Below the pieces are notes generated by a model. The model saw only the letters and a list, made by a program, of their open reading frames with translations. It was not told the DNA's origin and made no database searches. A stretch of 64,000 nt of DNA from contig NZ_JAPVBH010000005.1 of NCBI RefSeq assembly GCF_026967795.1, positions 60,671 to 124,670 of the forward strand, given 5' to 3'. The DNA comes from Modestobacter sp. VKM Ac-2986 (GTDB lineage Bacteria; Actinomycetota; Actinomycetes; Mycobacteriales; Geodermatophilaceae). This document shows positions 56,511 through 64,000 of the stretch, piece by piece. Positions within the stretch are counted from its first letter, which is position 1, and every line of letters begins with the position of its first letter. Made by a program: the position numbers and the translations under genes.

Positions 56511-58922
56511 TCAGCCGGTGGGCGGCTGCGGGATCGGCGCGGGGCCTGGGGCCGGCGCGGGGGCCGGAGCCGGCGCGGGGGCCGGAGCCGGCGCCGGGGC
56601 GGGTGCCGGGGCAGGCGCCGCCGGAGCCGGAGCCGGAGCCGGCCGGGACGGACGGGGAGCCCGGGTGCGGACACCCGACCCGTCGCTGACGCGGATGGTG
56701 ACGACCTGGCCGGCCTCGGCCTCGGAGCCGGCGGACGGGCTGGTGCCCAGCAAGGTGCCGGCGGGCTGCGAGCTGCTCACCCGGGAGGTGACGGGCCGGA
56801 AGCCGGCCTGACGCAGGGTGTCCTCGCACACGCTGGCGCTGTTGCAGCCGGGGACCGCCGGCCGGTTGCCCGCGGACACGACCGGGTCGGCCTCCGGGAA
56901 CGGGGTGGGCGCCTGGCTGGTCAGGATCGGCCGCATGGCGTCGCGCCAGATGGTCGCGCCCTTGCCACCACCGAAGCCGCCGACGTTGTCGTTGCTGGTG
57001 GGGTTGAACACCATGACGCTGGCGGAGTACTTCGGGGTGTAGCCCACGAAGGTCACCGAGATGTTGTCCTGGGCGGTACCGGTCTTGCCGGCGATCTGGT
57101 GACCGGGGATCGCCGCGGTCCGGGCGGTGCCGAACGGGCTCTCGGTGTCACCGATGAGGATCTGGTTGAGCGTGGTCGCCACGCCCGGCGGGATGGCCTC
57201 GGGCGTGCAGTTGTCGTTCTTCACCAGCGGCTGGCCGTCGTCGCCGGTGAGCGGCTGACCGTTCGAGGTCAGCACCTGGGTCACCGCGATCGGGTCGCAC
57301 TGGGTGCCGTTGCCGCCCAGCGTCGAGTACGCGCTGGCCAGGTAGAGCGGGCTGGTGGCGTCCGGGCCGAGGGTGAACGACCCGCGGTTCTGGGCGATGA
57401 TCTCGTCGGCGATCGGGTCCAGGGACTTCAGGCCCATCGCCTGCGCGGTGCGCACCGGCTTCTCGACGCTGCCGAGCTTGTCCTCGAGGGCGACGAAGTA
57501 GGTGTTCGACGACCGCACCAGGGCGTCGCGCATGTTCAGCGTCGGCGGGTAGTTGTTGCCGACGTTCTGCACCGGCCAGGGCCGCAGCCGGCCGGTGTCG
57601 GGGTCGGTGTCCTTGAAGAGCTTGGAGATGTAGGGCTCGGGCGTCGTCTGGGTGTAGTTCGCGCCGTAGCCCTCGATGAGCGCGGCGGCCGCGGTGAACA
57701 CCTTGTAGGTGGACCCGGCGCCCTTGCTGGCCCCGACGTTGAGGTTCACGGCCTCGCAGGCGCGGTCGACGGCACGCTCACAGCCGAAGCGCCGGTTGAC
57801 GCTCATCGCCAGCAGCTTCCCGGTGCCCGGCTCGACGGCGGTGAACGTGCCGGCCAGGGCGTCTCCCATCGGGAGGGTGTTCAGCACGGCGCTGTCGCCG
57901 GAGCGCTGCAGGTCGGCGTCGAGCGTCGTCTGGATCGTGTAGCCGCCGTTGGCGAGCTCGCGGTCGTCCAGGCCGAGGCCGTTGAGCTGGCCCTTGACGA
58001 AGTCGCAGAAGTAGCCGGCGATGGTCGCGTTGGCGCACCCGTTCGGCGGCCGGGGACCCTCGGCCGTCTGGACCGGGGCGGCCGTGAGGTCGGTCAGCTC
58101 CTGGTCGGTCATCGGCTGGTCGACCTGACCGCCGCCGCCGTGGCCGAGGTCGTGCATCCGCTGCAGCACCTGGTTGCGCCGGGTCTGGGCGGCCTCGGGG
58201 TAGAGCAGCGGGTCGTCGTTCGTCGGGCTCTGCACCAGGCCGGCCAGCACCGCTGCCTGGGGCAGGGTCAGCTCGGCGGCGCCGACGCTGAAGTAGGTGC
58301 GCGCAGCGGCCTCGATGCCGTAGGCACCGTGCCCGAAGTAGGCGATGTTGAGGTAGCGGGTGAGGATCTCGTCCTTGGAGTAGGTCTGCTCCAGGGCCAG
58401 CGCCAGCCGGGCCTCCTTGAGCTTGCGGCCCACCGACTGCTCGGTGGCCGCCCGCGCCTCGGCCGCGGTGGGGGCCGTCTGCAGCAGGGTCTGCTTCACC
58501 AGCTGCTGGGTGAGCGTCGAACCACCCTCCTGGACCCCGCCGGCGGCCAGGTTCTTGGCCAGCGCGCGCAGGGTGCCCTGGGCGTCGACGCCCTTGTGCT
58601 CGTAGAAGCGCGAGTCCTCGATGTCGACGATCGCCTGCTTCATGATCGGCGCGATCTGGTCCGCCGCTGCCGGCGTCCGGTTGTTCTCGTAGAACTCGGT
58701 GATCAGCTCGCCGTTGGCGGCCAGCACCTTCGTGTTCCCGTTCGGCGTCTTGTCGGTCAGCTCGACCGGCAGGGCGTCGAGCAGTGTCGTCGAGTTGCGG
58801 GCGATCAGGCCCGCCCCTCCGACGAAGGGCAACAGCACGGCGGCGACCAGGCCACCGGCGACGACCAGGGCGATGAGGAGCTTCGCCAGGGCGCCGACAC
58901 GGGAGGGAGCAGACTCGGACAT
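56511..58922 (-). CDS. Bifunctional class A penicillin-binding protein with PASTA domain
   Basis: 803 residues from ATG 58922. Order: short cytoplasmic tip, membrane anchor (LAKLLIALVVAGGLVAAVLLPF), GT51 transglycosylase (VDIEDSRFYEHKGVD, EGGSTLTQQLVKQ), transpeptidase with all motifs (STYK in GAGSTYKVF, SSNTYF, GKTGTAQ), one PASTA domain near 650-720 (GFRPVTSRVSSSQPAGTLLGTSPSAGS) and an Ala/Pro tail made of PAPA repeats. Polymerises and cross-links peptidoglycan. PonA2-like by architecture and by neighbourhood with the metallophosphoesterase and ArsA genes, as in mycobacteria. Internal Cys pairs (CERAVDRAC, CNSASVC) are present. Confidence 0.94.
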   Translation of the reverse strand: MSESAPSRVGALAKLLIALVVAGGLVAAVLLPFVGGAGLIARNSTTLLDALPVELTDKTPNGNTKVLAANGELITEFYENNRTPAAADQIAPIMKQAIVDIEDSRFYEHKGVDAQGTLRALAKNLAAGGVQEGGSTLTQQLVKQTLLQTAPTAAEARAATEQSVGRKLKEARLALALEQTYSKDEILTRYLNIAYFGHGAYGIEAAARTYFSVGAAELTLPQAAVLAGLVQSPTNDDPLLYPEAAQTRRNQVLQRMHDLGHGGGGQVDQPMTDQELTDLTAAPVQTAEGPRPPNGCANATIAGYFCDFVKGQLNGLGLDDRELANGGYTIQTTLDADLQRSGDSAVLNTLPMGDALAGTFTAVEPGTGKLLAMSVNRRFGCERAVDRACEAVNLNVGASKGAGSTYKVFTAAAALIEGYGANYTQTTPEPYISKLFKDTDPDTGRLRPWPVQNVGNNYPPTLNMRDALVRSSNTYFVALEDKLGSVEKPVRTAQAMGLKSLDPIADEIIAQNRGSFTLGPDATSPLYLASAYSTLGGNGTQCDPIAVTQVLTSNGQPLTGDDGQPLVKNDNCTPEAIPPGVATTLNQILIGDTESPFGTARTAAIPGHQIAGKTGTAQDNISVTFVGYTPKYSASVMVFNPTSNDNVGGFGGGKGATIWRDAMRPILTSQAPTPFPEADPVVSAGNRPAVPGCNSASVCEDTLRQAGFRPVTSRVSSSQPAGTLLGTSPSAGSEAEAGQVVTIRVSDGSGVRTRAPRPSRPAPAPAPAAPAPAPAPAPAPAPAPAPAPAPAPGPAPIPQPPTG

Positions 58923-59000
58923 CGCAGGCCAAGGTACCTGTCCGAGCCCGCCCCGTGTCCGGCTCGGGACCCGACGCGCGGGCCCGCCGGGCGACGCGCC

Positions 59001-59035
59001 GGGGGCGCTCACAGCCTGGTCCCAGGAGCGCCCCC
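59001..59035 (-). terminator. Terminator of desaturase gene
   Basis: 10-bp stem GGGGGCGCTC (59001-59010) / GAGCGCCCCC (59026-59035) with an inner CCTGG/CCAGG helix, 17 nt after the desaturase stop on the minus strand. Confidence 0.7.
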
Positions 59036-59052
59036 GTCGTGGTCGGTGCCGG

Positions 59053-60174
59053 TCAGTCCTTGGCGTACCGGTTGGCCCGGGCGAAGGTGCCCATGTCGTT
59101 GAACCGGACGCCGTTGGCCGCGAGCACCGGGTGGATGTCGCGCTCCATGAGCTGGCGGACGTAGAACGGGTCGGCCACGTAGAAGTGGTGGATCGGGTGG
59201 GTGCTGCCGAAGTTGGCGCAGAACACCTGGAACGGCGCCAGGTACCACTTGTTGAACACCTGGGTCTGCTGCAGGACGTTGCCCTGCTCGACGTCGCCCT
59301 GGTAGTGCATGTTGCTGCTGATGAAGTGCAGGCAGAAGCCGCGCCACACGTTGGGGCCGACCCACACGACGGTGAGCACGGTGAGCGCGTGCAGCAGGCC
59401 GGCGGGCACGGCCGCGCCCAGCCACGAGGCCAGGTGCAGGACGAGGAAGCCGTACCAGATGGTGATCGCGACCGGGGTCAGGCCGATGCTGGCCTTGAGG
59501 ATGGTGCGCCGCCACAGCGCGTCCTCCTCGTCGACCGGCTTCGTGGACACGATCCGGATCATCGCCGGCACGTAGGGGTCGAGCAGGCTGTACAGCCGCA
59601 CCAGGCCCCACGGCTTGCCGTTGGTGATCGACACCTCCTCGATGTCGTCCGGCAGGCCCGAGTAGGCGTGGTGCCGCAGGTGCAGCCGGATCCGGTACAC
59701 CGGGTTGATCGTGTAGGGCCGGAACGCCCAGACGGCGTAGAGCAGGGCGTAGCGCACGGCCTTGCGGCGGCGGAAGTACAGGGCGTGGATGAGGTCGTGC
59801 TCGACCTCGTGGCCGATCGCGGCGAAGGCGGCGGAGACGAACAGCGTCACGTACCAGGGCAGGACGCCGGTCAGGTAGAGCGCGCCGCTGCCGACGAAGC
59901 CCAGCAGGGCCACCGAGAAGGCGGCGAGCCCGAGCGCGTCCTGGTGGCGCAGCACCGGGTGGTCGCGGCGCAGCTCCTGGGAGCGCTGCCGGATCGCCGA
60001 GGTGATGACCTTCGTGCGCGCCCGGTCGTCGGCGTCCATGCCGGTCAGGTCGACCGGGATCTCGACCGGCAGGTCCGCGGCCGCGGGCACCGTGCCGGTC
60101 CCGAACAGGCCCAGCGGGGGTGCGGTCGTGGTCGTGTCGCCGGGCGGGGCGTCGATCTCGGGGGCAGTGCTCAT
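59053..60174 (-). CDS. Fatty acid desaturase family protein
   Basis: 373 residues. Membrane di-iron desaturase/hydroxylase type with three His boxes: HEVEHDLIH (after the second membrane helix), HLRHHAYSG, and HPIHHFY near the C-terminus, plus HFISSNMHY. Membrane helices around 80-125 and 225-275. Introduces a double bond or hydroxyl into a membrane lipid or carotenoid; HEVEHD and NMHYQGDVEQGN resemble proteins annotated as desaturases in actinobacteria and proteobacteria. Substrate undetermined. Divergent from a DUF4259 gene. Confidence 0.82.
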   Translation of the reverse strand: MSTAPEIDAPPGDTTTTAPPLGLFGTGTVPAAADLPVEIPVDLTGMDADDRARTKVITSAIRQRSQELRRDHPVLRHQDALGLAAFSVALLGFVGSGALYLTGVLPWYVTLFVSAAFAAIGHEVEHDLIHALYFRRRKAVRYALLYAVWAFRPYTINPVYRIRLHLRHHAYSGLPDDIEEVSITNGKPWGLVRLYSLLDPYVPAMIRIVSTKPVDEEDALWRRTILKASIGLTPVAITIWYGFLVLHLASWLGAAVPAGLLHALTVLTVVWVGPNVWRGFCLHFISSNMHYQGDVEQGNVLQQTQVFNKWYLAPFQVFCANFGSTHPIHHFYVADPFYVRQLMERDIHPVLAANGVRFNDMGTFARANRYAKD

Positions 60175-60344
60175 GCGGGTGTCATCCCTCCGACGGAACA
60201 GGTCGGGCGGACGCTAACGGGGCGTGACGATCACGGTCCAGACCCGCCGGTGACCAGGACACGATCGGGGGACACCGGGTGCTCAGGTGCACCGTGCGTC
60301 ACGCCCGCCCCACCCCCACTCCGCCGCCGGGGACACTCGCGCGC

Positions 60345-60746
60345 ATGGGCAGCTGGGGCACCGACGTCTTCGAGTCCGACGACGCGGCTGACTTCGTCGG
60401 CGACCTCGGGGAGAGCGCCGACCCGGCGGCGTCACTGCACGAGGCGCTGTCCGCCGCGCTGGACCGGGACGGCGAGCTGGAGTCGCCGGAGATGAGCGCC
60501 GGGCTGGCGGCCGCGGTGCTGGTCGCCTGCGTGGCCGGTGGTGTCCGGCCCGCCGACCCGACGGCACAGGAGGTGCTGGACGCCGGTCGGGTGCCGGTCA
60601 CCGGGCCGCTCCGGAACCTGGCCCGGGCCGTGCTCGACCGGGGCCTGACCGACGACGACAACGAGTGGGCCGAGCTGTGGTCGGAGGCCGGCGAGCTGGA
60701 CGACGTCCGCGCCGGCCTGCGCACGTCCCGGGCGCTGCTGGGCTGA
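60345..60746 (+). CDS. DUF4259 domain protein
   Basis: 133 residues from ATG 60345; an in-frame start 22 codons earlier gives only low-complexity residues. Begins MGSWGTDVFESDDAADFVGDL, the hallmark of DUF4259, followed by helices ASLHEALSAALDRDGELESPEMSAGLAAAVLVA and ending DDNEWAELWSEAGELDDVRAGL. Small acidic cytosolic protein of unknown function. 10 bp from the convergent ArsA gene. Confidence 0.8.
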   Translation: MGSWGTDVFESDDAADFVGDLGESADPAASLHEALSAALDRDGELESPEMSAGLAAAVLVACVAGGVRPADPTAQEVLDAGRVPVTGPLRNLARAVLDRGLTDDDNEWAELWSEAGELDDVRAGLRTSRALLG

Positions 60747-60755
60747 GCCCGGGGG

Positions 60756-61976
60756 TCAGGCAGCCGGGGGGCGTGCCGGCAGCACCCGGCTGCGGGGGGT
60801 GCCGGTGCCGGTGTCGTCCTCGTCGGCCAGCAGTGCCCGGCCCATCACCCGCAGGCCCTCGAGGTCGTGCACGTCGCCGGCCGCGGCCGGCACGGTGCGG
60901 ATCGCGACCTCGGGGTGCGCGCTGCTGAACCGGTCGGCCAGCCGCTGCTCACGGATGGCCACCGTCATCCGCTCGGCGTGCACCCGCAGCGCCCCCGCCG
61001 CCAGCTCGGCGCCGGGACCGCCGGCCTCGGCGACCGCCTCGGCCGCGGCCTCGGCACGGGTCGCCGACAGCCCCGTCGTCGCCGGCGGGTGGGTGCGGTT
61101 GACGACCAGGCCGGCCAGCGGCATGCCCTCGCTGGAGAGCCGGTCGACGAAGTAGGAGGCCTCGCGCAGCGCGTCCGGCTCGGGCGCGGCCACGACCACG
61201 AACGCCGTCCCGGGCTGGCGGAGCAGCTGGTAGGTGGCGTCGGCGCGCTCGCGGAAGCCGCCGAACATGGTGTCCAGTGCGGAGACGAAGGCGGAGATGT
61301 CGTTGAGCAGCTGGCCGCCCAGGATCTTGCTGATGATCCGGCTGAAGAGGGCGAAGCCCGCCCCGACCAGCCGGACGCCGGCCCGGCCACCGGCCCGCGC
61401 GGGGGCGGTGAGCAGCCGGATCATCGTGCCGTCGAGGAAGCGGGACAGCCGGTTCGGGGCGTCCAGGAAGTCCAGCGCCGAGCGCGACGGCGGGGTGTCG
61501 ACGATGACGAGGTCCCAGCGCTCGCTGGCCCGCAGCTGACCCAGCTTCTCCATGGCCATGTACTCCTGCGTGCCCCCGAAGGAGGACGACAGCGCCTGGT
61601 AGAAGGGGTTGTCGAAGATCACCTGCGCCCGCTCGGGCGTGGCGTGCGCGGACACGACGTCGTCGAACGTCCGCTTCATGTCCAGCATCATCGCGTGCAG
61701 CTCACCGCTGGCCCCCGGCGTCTCGACCAGCCGCGGCTCGTTGTCCAGCTCGACCAGGCCGAGGGACTGGGCCAGCCGGCGGGCCGGGTCGATGGTGAGG
61801 ACGACGACCTCCCGGCCGGCCTCCGCGGCGGCCAGGGCCAGCGCCGCCGACGTCGTCGTCTTGCCCACCCCGCCGGAGCCGCAGCAGACGATGATCCGGG
61901 TCGCCGGGTCCGAGACGAGGGCGGCGAGGTCGAGGGCCGGGGCGAGCGAGGCCCGGCGCGGCTGGGCCGCGCTCAC
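60756..61976 (-). CDS. ArsA/GET3-family ATPase (second of pair)
   Basis: 406 residues from GTG 61976, overlapping the upstream stop (GTGA). Deviant Walker A CCGSGGVGKTTTSAALALAAAE, switch I TIDPARRLAQSLGL, switch II VIVDTPPSRSALDFLDAP, and long helical insert GGTQEYMAMEKLGQL. No membrane segment. The pair resembles mycobacterial Rv3679/Rv3680, described as Bag proteins similar to tail-anchored-protein targeting ATPases. Anion-transport annotations in this family are doubtful. Works with the adjacent paralogue by context. Confidence 0.88.
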   Translation of the reverse strand: MSAAQPRRASLAPALDLAALVSDPATRIIVCCGSGGVGKTTTSAALALAAAEAGREVVVLTIDPARRLAQSLGLVELDNEPRLVETPGASGELHAMMLDMKRTFDDVVSAHATPERAQVIFDNPFYQALSSSFGGTQEYMAMEKLGQLRASERWDLVIVDTPPSRSALDFLDAPNRLSRFLDGTMIRLLTAPARAGGRAGVRLVGAGFALFSRIISKILGGQLLNDISAFVSALDTMFGGFRERADATYQLLRQPGTAFVVVAAPEPDALREASYFVDRLSSEGMPLAGLVVNRTHPPATTGLSATRAEAAAEAVAEAGGPGAELAAGALRVHAERMTVAIREQRLADRFSSAHPEVAIRTVPAAAGDVHDLEGLRVMGRALLADEDDTGTGTPRSRVLPARPPAA

Positions 61977-62965
61977 GCCGCCACCGCCGGCTGCAGGTCG
62001 CCGAGGCGCTCGGCCAGCTCGAACAGGCAGCCGAGGTCGATGGGGGACGAGGACAGCGGCAGCTCGACCACCGGGCGGCCCAGCGCCTCGACGTCCCCGC
62101 GCAGTGCGTCCTGGGACTGCCAGCGCCGGGCGTGCTCGACCGACTCGGCGACCAGGGCCTCGGCCACCTCGGCGCCACCGGACACGTGGGCGGCGCTGAG
62201 CGCGGGCAGCAGGGCGGCCGCGGTGAGCTCCCCGGCGGCGGTGGTGGCCAGGACGTCGGCCGGCAGCAGCGGCTCGGTGGCCATGTTGACGATGACCGAC
62301 CCCACGGGCAGCTGCAGCGCGGTGAGCTCGTCGATCGCGTCGGCGGTCTCCTGCACGGGCATGTCCTCCAGCAGGGTCACCAGGTGCACCGCGGTCTGCG
62401 GTGACCGGAAGACGGCCATCACGCCGTCGCTCTGGCTCTTGATCGGTCCGGAGCGGGCCAGCCCGGCCACCTCGCCGGTGACGTTGAGGAAGCGGGAGAT
62501 CCGCCCGGTGGGCGGGGCGTCGACCACGACGGCGTCGTAGACGAGGCGACCGTCCTTGCCGCGGCGGGTCACCGCCTCCTTGATCTTGCCGGTGAGCAGC
62601 ACGTCCCGCAGACCGGGGGCGATCGCGGTGGCGAAGTCGACCGCGCCCATCTTCCGCAGGGCGTAGCCGGCGCGCTTGAGGTTGTAGAACATGTCCAGGT
62701 ACTCGAGGAAGGCCGCCTCGACGTCGATCGCCAGCGCCTTGACCTCGCCGCCGCCGCGGGCGACGGCGACCCGGCGCTCCTCGTAGGGCAGCGGCGGGGT
62801 GTCGAAGAGCTGGGCGATGCCCTGGCGTCCCTCGGTCTCGACCAGCAGCACGTGCCGGCCGCCGGTGGCGAGGGAGAGCGCGAGGGCCGCGGCCACCGTC
62901 GTCTTGCCGGTGCCTCCCTTGCCGGTCACGACGTGGCACCGCACGGGCGCAGGCTGGGAGGTCAC
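61973..62965 (-). CDS. ArsA/GET3-family ATPase (first of pair)
   Basis: 330 residues from GTG 62965. P-loop HVVTGKGGTGKTTVAAALALSLA with the signature Lys of the SIMIBI deviant Walker A, VETEGRQGIAQLF, switch II DAVVVDAPPTGRISRFLNV and KIKEAVTRRGKDGRLVYD. C-terminal PIDLGCLFELAERLGDL. A TACTCT -10 (62973-62978, minus strand) 7 nt upstream supports this leaderless start. Begins 63 bp from the divergent DUF4177 gene, matching the mycobacterial Rv3678A-Rv3680 region. Confidence 0.88.
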   Translation of the reverse strand: MTSQPAPVRCHVVTGKGGTGKTTVAAALALSLATGGRHVLLVETEGRQGIAQLFDTPPLPYEERRVAVARGGGEVKALAIDVEAAFLEYLDMFYNLKRAGYALRKMGAVDFATAIAPGLRDVLLTGKIKEAVTRRGKDGRLVYDAVVVDAPPTGRISRFLNVTGEVAGLARSGPIKSQSDGVMAVFRSPQTAVHLVTLLEDMPVQETADAIDELTALQLPVGSVIVNMATEPLLPADVLATTAAGELTAAALLPALSAAHVSGGAEVAEALVAESVEHARRWQSQDALRGDVEALGRPVVELPLSSSPIDLGCLFELAERLGDLQPAVAA

Positions 62966-63028
62966 TCCCAGGAGAGTACGAGCGGTCGCCGGGTCCGGCC
63001 CGGTGCGAGCCTGCGCTAGCGTCGCGGC

Positions 63029-63202
63029 ATGAGCGAACCGTCCCGTCGTACCTGGGAGTACGCCACCATCCCGCTGCTGATCCACAACACCAAGGCGATC
63101 CTGGACTCCTGGGGCGTCGACGGGTGGGAGCTGGTGCAGGTGCTGCCCAGCGGCGACTCCGGCACCCAGCTCGTGGCCTACCTGAAGCGCCCGACGAACT
63201 GA
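63029..63202 (+). CDS. DUF4177 family small protein
   Basis: 57 residues from ATG 63029, with TAGCGT (63017-63022) 6 nt upstream (leaderless). Begins TWEYATIPLLIHNTKAILD and has WGVDGWELVQVLPSGDSGTQLVAYLKRP, the DUF4177 signature (WEYxT...WELV). Known from the mycobacterial region Rv3678A. Shares one base with the next start (TGATG), so the pair is coupled. Confidence 0.85.
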   Translation: MSEPSRRTWEYATIPLLIHNTKAILDSWGVDGWELVQVLPSGDSGTQLVAYLKRPTN

Positions 63203-63678
63203 TGACCGCCCCCGACCAGCCCACGAGCTGGACCGCCCGGCTGGCCGAGCTCGGTGTGCGGCTGCCCCCGGTGGCCGCCCCGGTGGCCGCCTACGTGCCG
63301 GCCATCCGCACCGGCCAGCTGGTCTTCACCTCCGGTCAGCTGCCCTTCGTCGACGGCGGGCTGCGGCGCACCGGCAAGGTCGGCGGCGCCGTCGACATCG
63401 AGGACGCCGCCGCCGACGCCAAGGTCTGCGCCCTCAACGCCCTGGCCGCCATCGACGACCTGGTGGGGCTGGACGCCGTCGCCCGGGTCGTCCGGGTCGT
63501 CGGCTACGTCGCCAGCGCCGAGGGCTTCAGCGGCCAGCCCCGGGTGGTCAACGGGGCCAGCGAGTTCCTCGGCCGGGTCTTCGGCGAGGCCGGGCAGCAC
63601 GCCCGTTCCGCCGTCGGCGTCGCCGAGCTGCCCATGAACGCACCCGTCGAGGTGGAGCTGACCGTCGAGCTCCGCTGA
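63202..63678 (+). CDS. RidA (YjgF/YER057c/UK114) family protein
   Basis: 158 residues from ATG 63202. Longer actinobacterial RidA subgroup: FTSGQLPFVDGGLRRTGKVGG, DIEDAAADAKVCALNALAAIDDLVGLDAVARVVRVVGYVAS, RVVNGASEFLGRVFGEAGQHARSAVGVAELPMNAPVEVELT. The Arg of the trimer interface (ARSAVGVAELP) is in place. RidA proteins hydrolyse reactive enamines and imines; this subgroup is less studied. Translationally coupled to DUF4177 and convergent with crp. Confidence 0.92.
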   Translation: MTAPDQPTSWTARLAELGVRLPPVAAPVAAYVPAIRTGQLVFTSGQLPFVDGGLRRTGKVGGAVDIEDAAADAKVCALNALAAIDDLVGLDAVARVVRVVGYVASAEGFSGQPRVVNGASEFLGRVFGEAGQHARSAVGVAELPMNAPVEVELTVELR

Positions 63679-63705
63679 ACCCCGCCGTCCCGCGGGACGG
63701 TGTGC

Positions 63706-63748
63706 ACGCGAGAGGCCCAGGACCTGGTCGGTCCTGGGCCTCTCGCGT
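63706..63748. terminator. Bidirectional terminator, RidA / Crp
   Basis: Perfect 19-bp stem ACGCGAGAGGCCCAGGACC (63706-63724) / reverse complement (63730-63748), 5-nt loop. Confidence 0.82.
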
Positions 63749-63779
63749 CAGGCCCCTCGCCGGGCGAGGGGGTCCTCCG

Positions 63780-64000
63780 TCAGCGCGCGCGGCGGCGGAG
63801 GCGCTCCTCGTCGAGGACGACGACGGACTTGCCCTGCAGCTGGATCCAGCCGCGGTGCACGAAGTCGGCCAGCGCCTTGTTCACCGTCTCGCGGGAGGCG
63901 CCCACCAGCTGGGCCAGCTCCTTCTGCGTCAGGTCGTGCTTCACGCGCAGGCCGTCGGTCTCGCGGCTGCCGAAGCGGTCGGCCATCTGCAGCAGCGCCT
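63780..64000 (-). CDS. crp: Crp/Fnr-family regulator, C-terminal part (runs off window)
   Basis: Only the last ~73 codons are inside the window; the frame continues past 64000. It contains the winged helix-turn-helix [51 protein letters not shown], with the recognition helix [14 protein letters not shown] as in mycobacterial CRP. Neighbourhood (RidA, DUF4177, ArsA pair) is the same as around Rv3676. The cyclic-nucleotide domain lies outside, so cAMP binding cannot be checked here. Confidence 0.85.
   Translation of the reverse strand, partial: ALLQMADRFGSRETDGLRVKHDLTQKELAQLVGASRETVNKALADFVHRGWIQLQGKSVVVLDEERLRRRAR

Noticed and set aside
56540..56640. GCCGGAGCCGGCGC direct repeats
   Set aside because: They are codons for the Ala/Pro tail of the PBP, not an independent repeat element.

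Overview
This 64-kb window is chromosomal DNA of a very GC-rich actinobacterium. Gene order and protein content (tadA / tRNA-Ser / ffs / dnaX / ybaB / recR, ask-asd, leuA with a Leu-rich leader, a Bag-type ArsA pair beside Crp, a PonA2-like PBP, a LAxTG surface protein) fit Actinobacteria. My best inference is Geodermatophilaceae (Blastococcus / Modestobacter / Geodermatophilus type), from overall impression rather than a search. I see no transposase, integrase, phage gene or CRISPR array. The window reads as stable core and near-core chromosome.

Layout. 1-5 kb: the end of a cell-surface sugar cluster (HldE-like kinase/nucleotidyltransferase, GT9 transferase, VWA protein, UDP-glucuronate decarboxylase-like SDR). 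5-14.5 kb: housekeeping block with tyrA, the tadA pair, tRNA-Ser(CGA), a Ser/Thr kinase, tRNA-Ser(GGA), the SRP RNA, YceI, dnaX, ybaB and recR. 14.7-20.7 kb: a complete five-gene peptide-type ABC importer operon. 20.8-23.4 kb: a Rieske protein and a TPM-domain protein. 23.5-32.9 kb: a cellulose/cellobiose locus. It has a secreted GH6 cellulase behind a perfect CebR-type box, and a divergent operon of solute-binding protein, two permeases, GH1 beta-glucosidase, SDR and GH88/105-like hydrolase, next to a LacI-family regulator with its own operator-like palindrome. 33.0-36.6 kb: a translationally coupled ATP-grasp / alpha-E / transglutaminase operon. 36.6-41.7 kb: a GNAT-like protein with a LAxTG surface protein, an ABC-F ATPase and a beta-lactamase-fold protein. 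41.7-48.7 kb: leuA with its leader peptide, an HTH protein, a phospholipase-D-like protein, ask and asd. 48.7-60.7 kb: GT87 mannosyltransferase-like protein, S9 peptidase, two CNNM/CBS membrane proteins, tRNA-Pro(CGG), metallophosphoesterase, YqeY, class A PBP and fatty-acid desaturase. 60.7-64 kb: the ArsA pair, DUF4177, RidA and a truncated Crp.

The most unusual signal is at DNA level. A dispersed family of roughly 55-nt hairpins occurs in seven copies, nearly all at or over gene 3' ends. The outer stem is conserved, and a variable five-base segment is matched by compensating bases on the other arm in six of the seven. Two gene junctions (1.0 kb and 34.6 kb) are built on copies of it. A second family of long perfect palindromes occurs twice (6.9 and 44.5 kb). 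Many genes have a TAnnnT -10 box only 6-7 nt before the start codon, which predicts widespread leaderless transcription, including of the leuA leader peptide.
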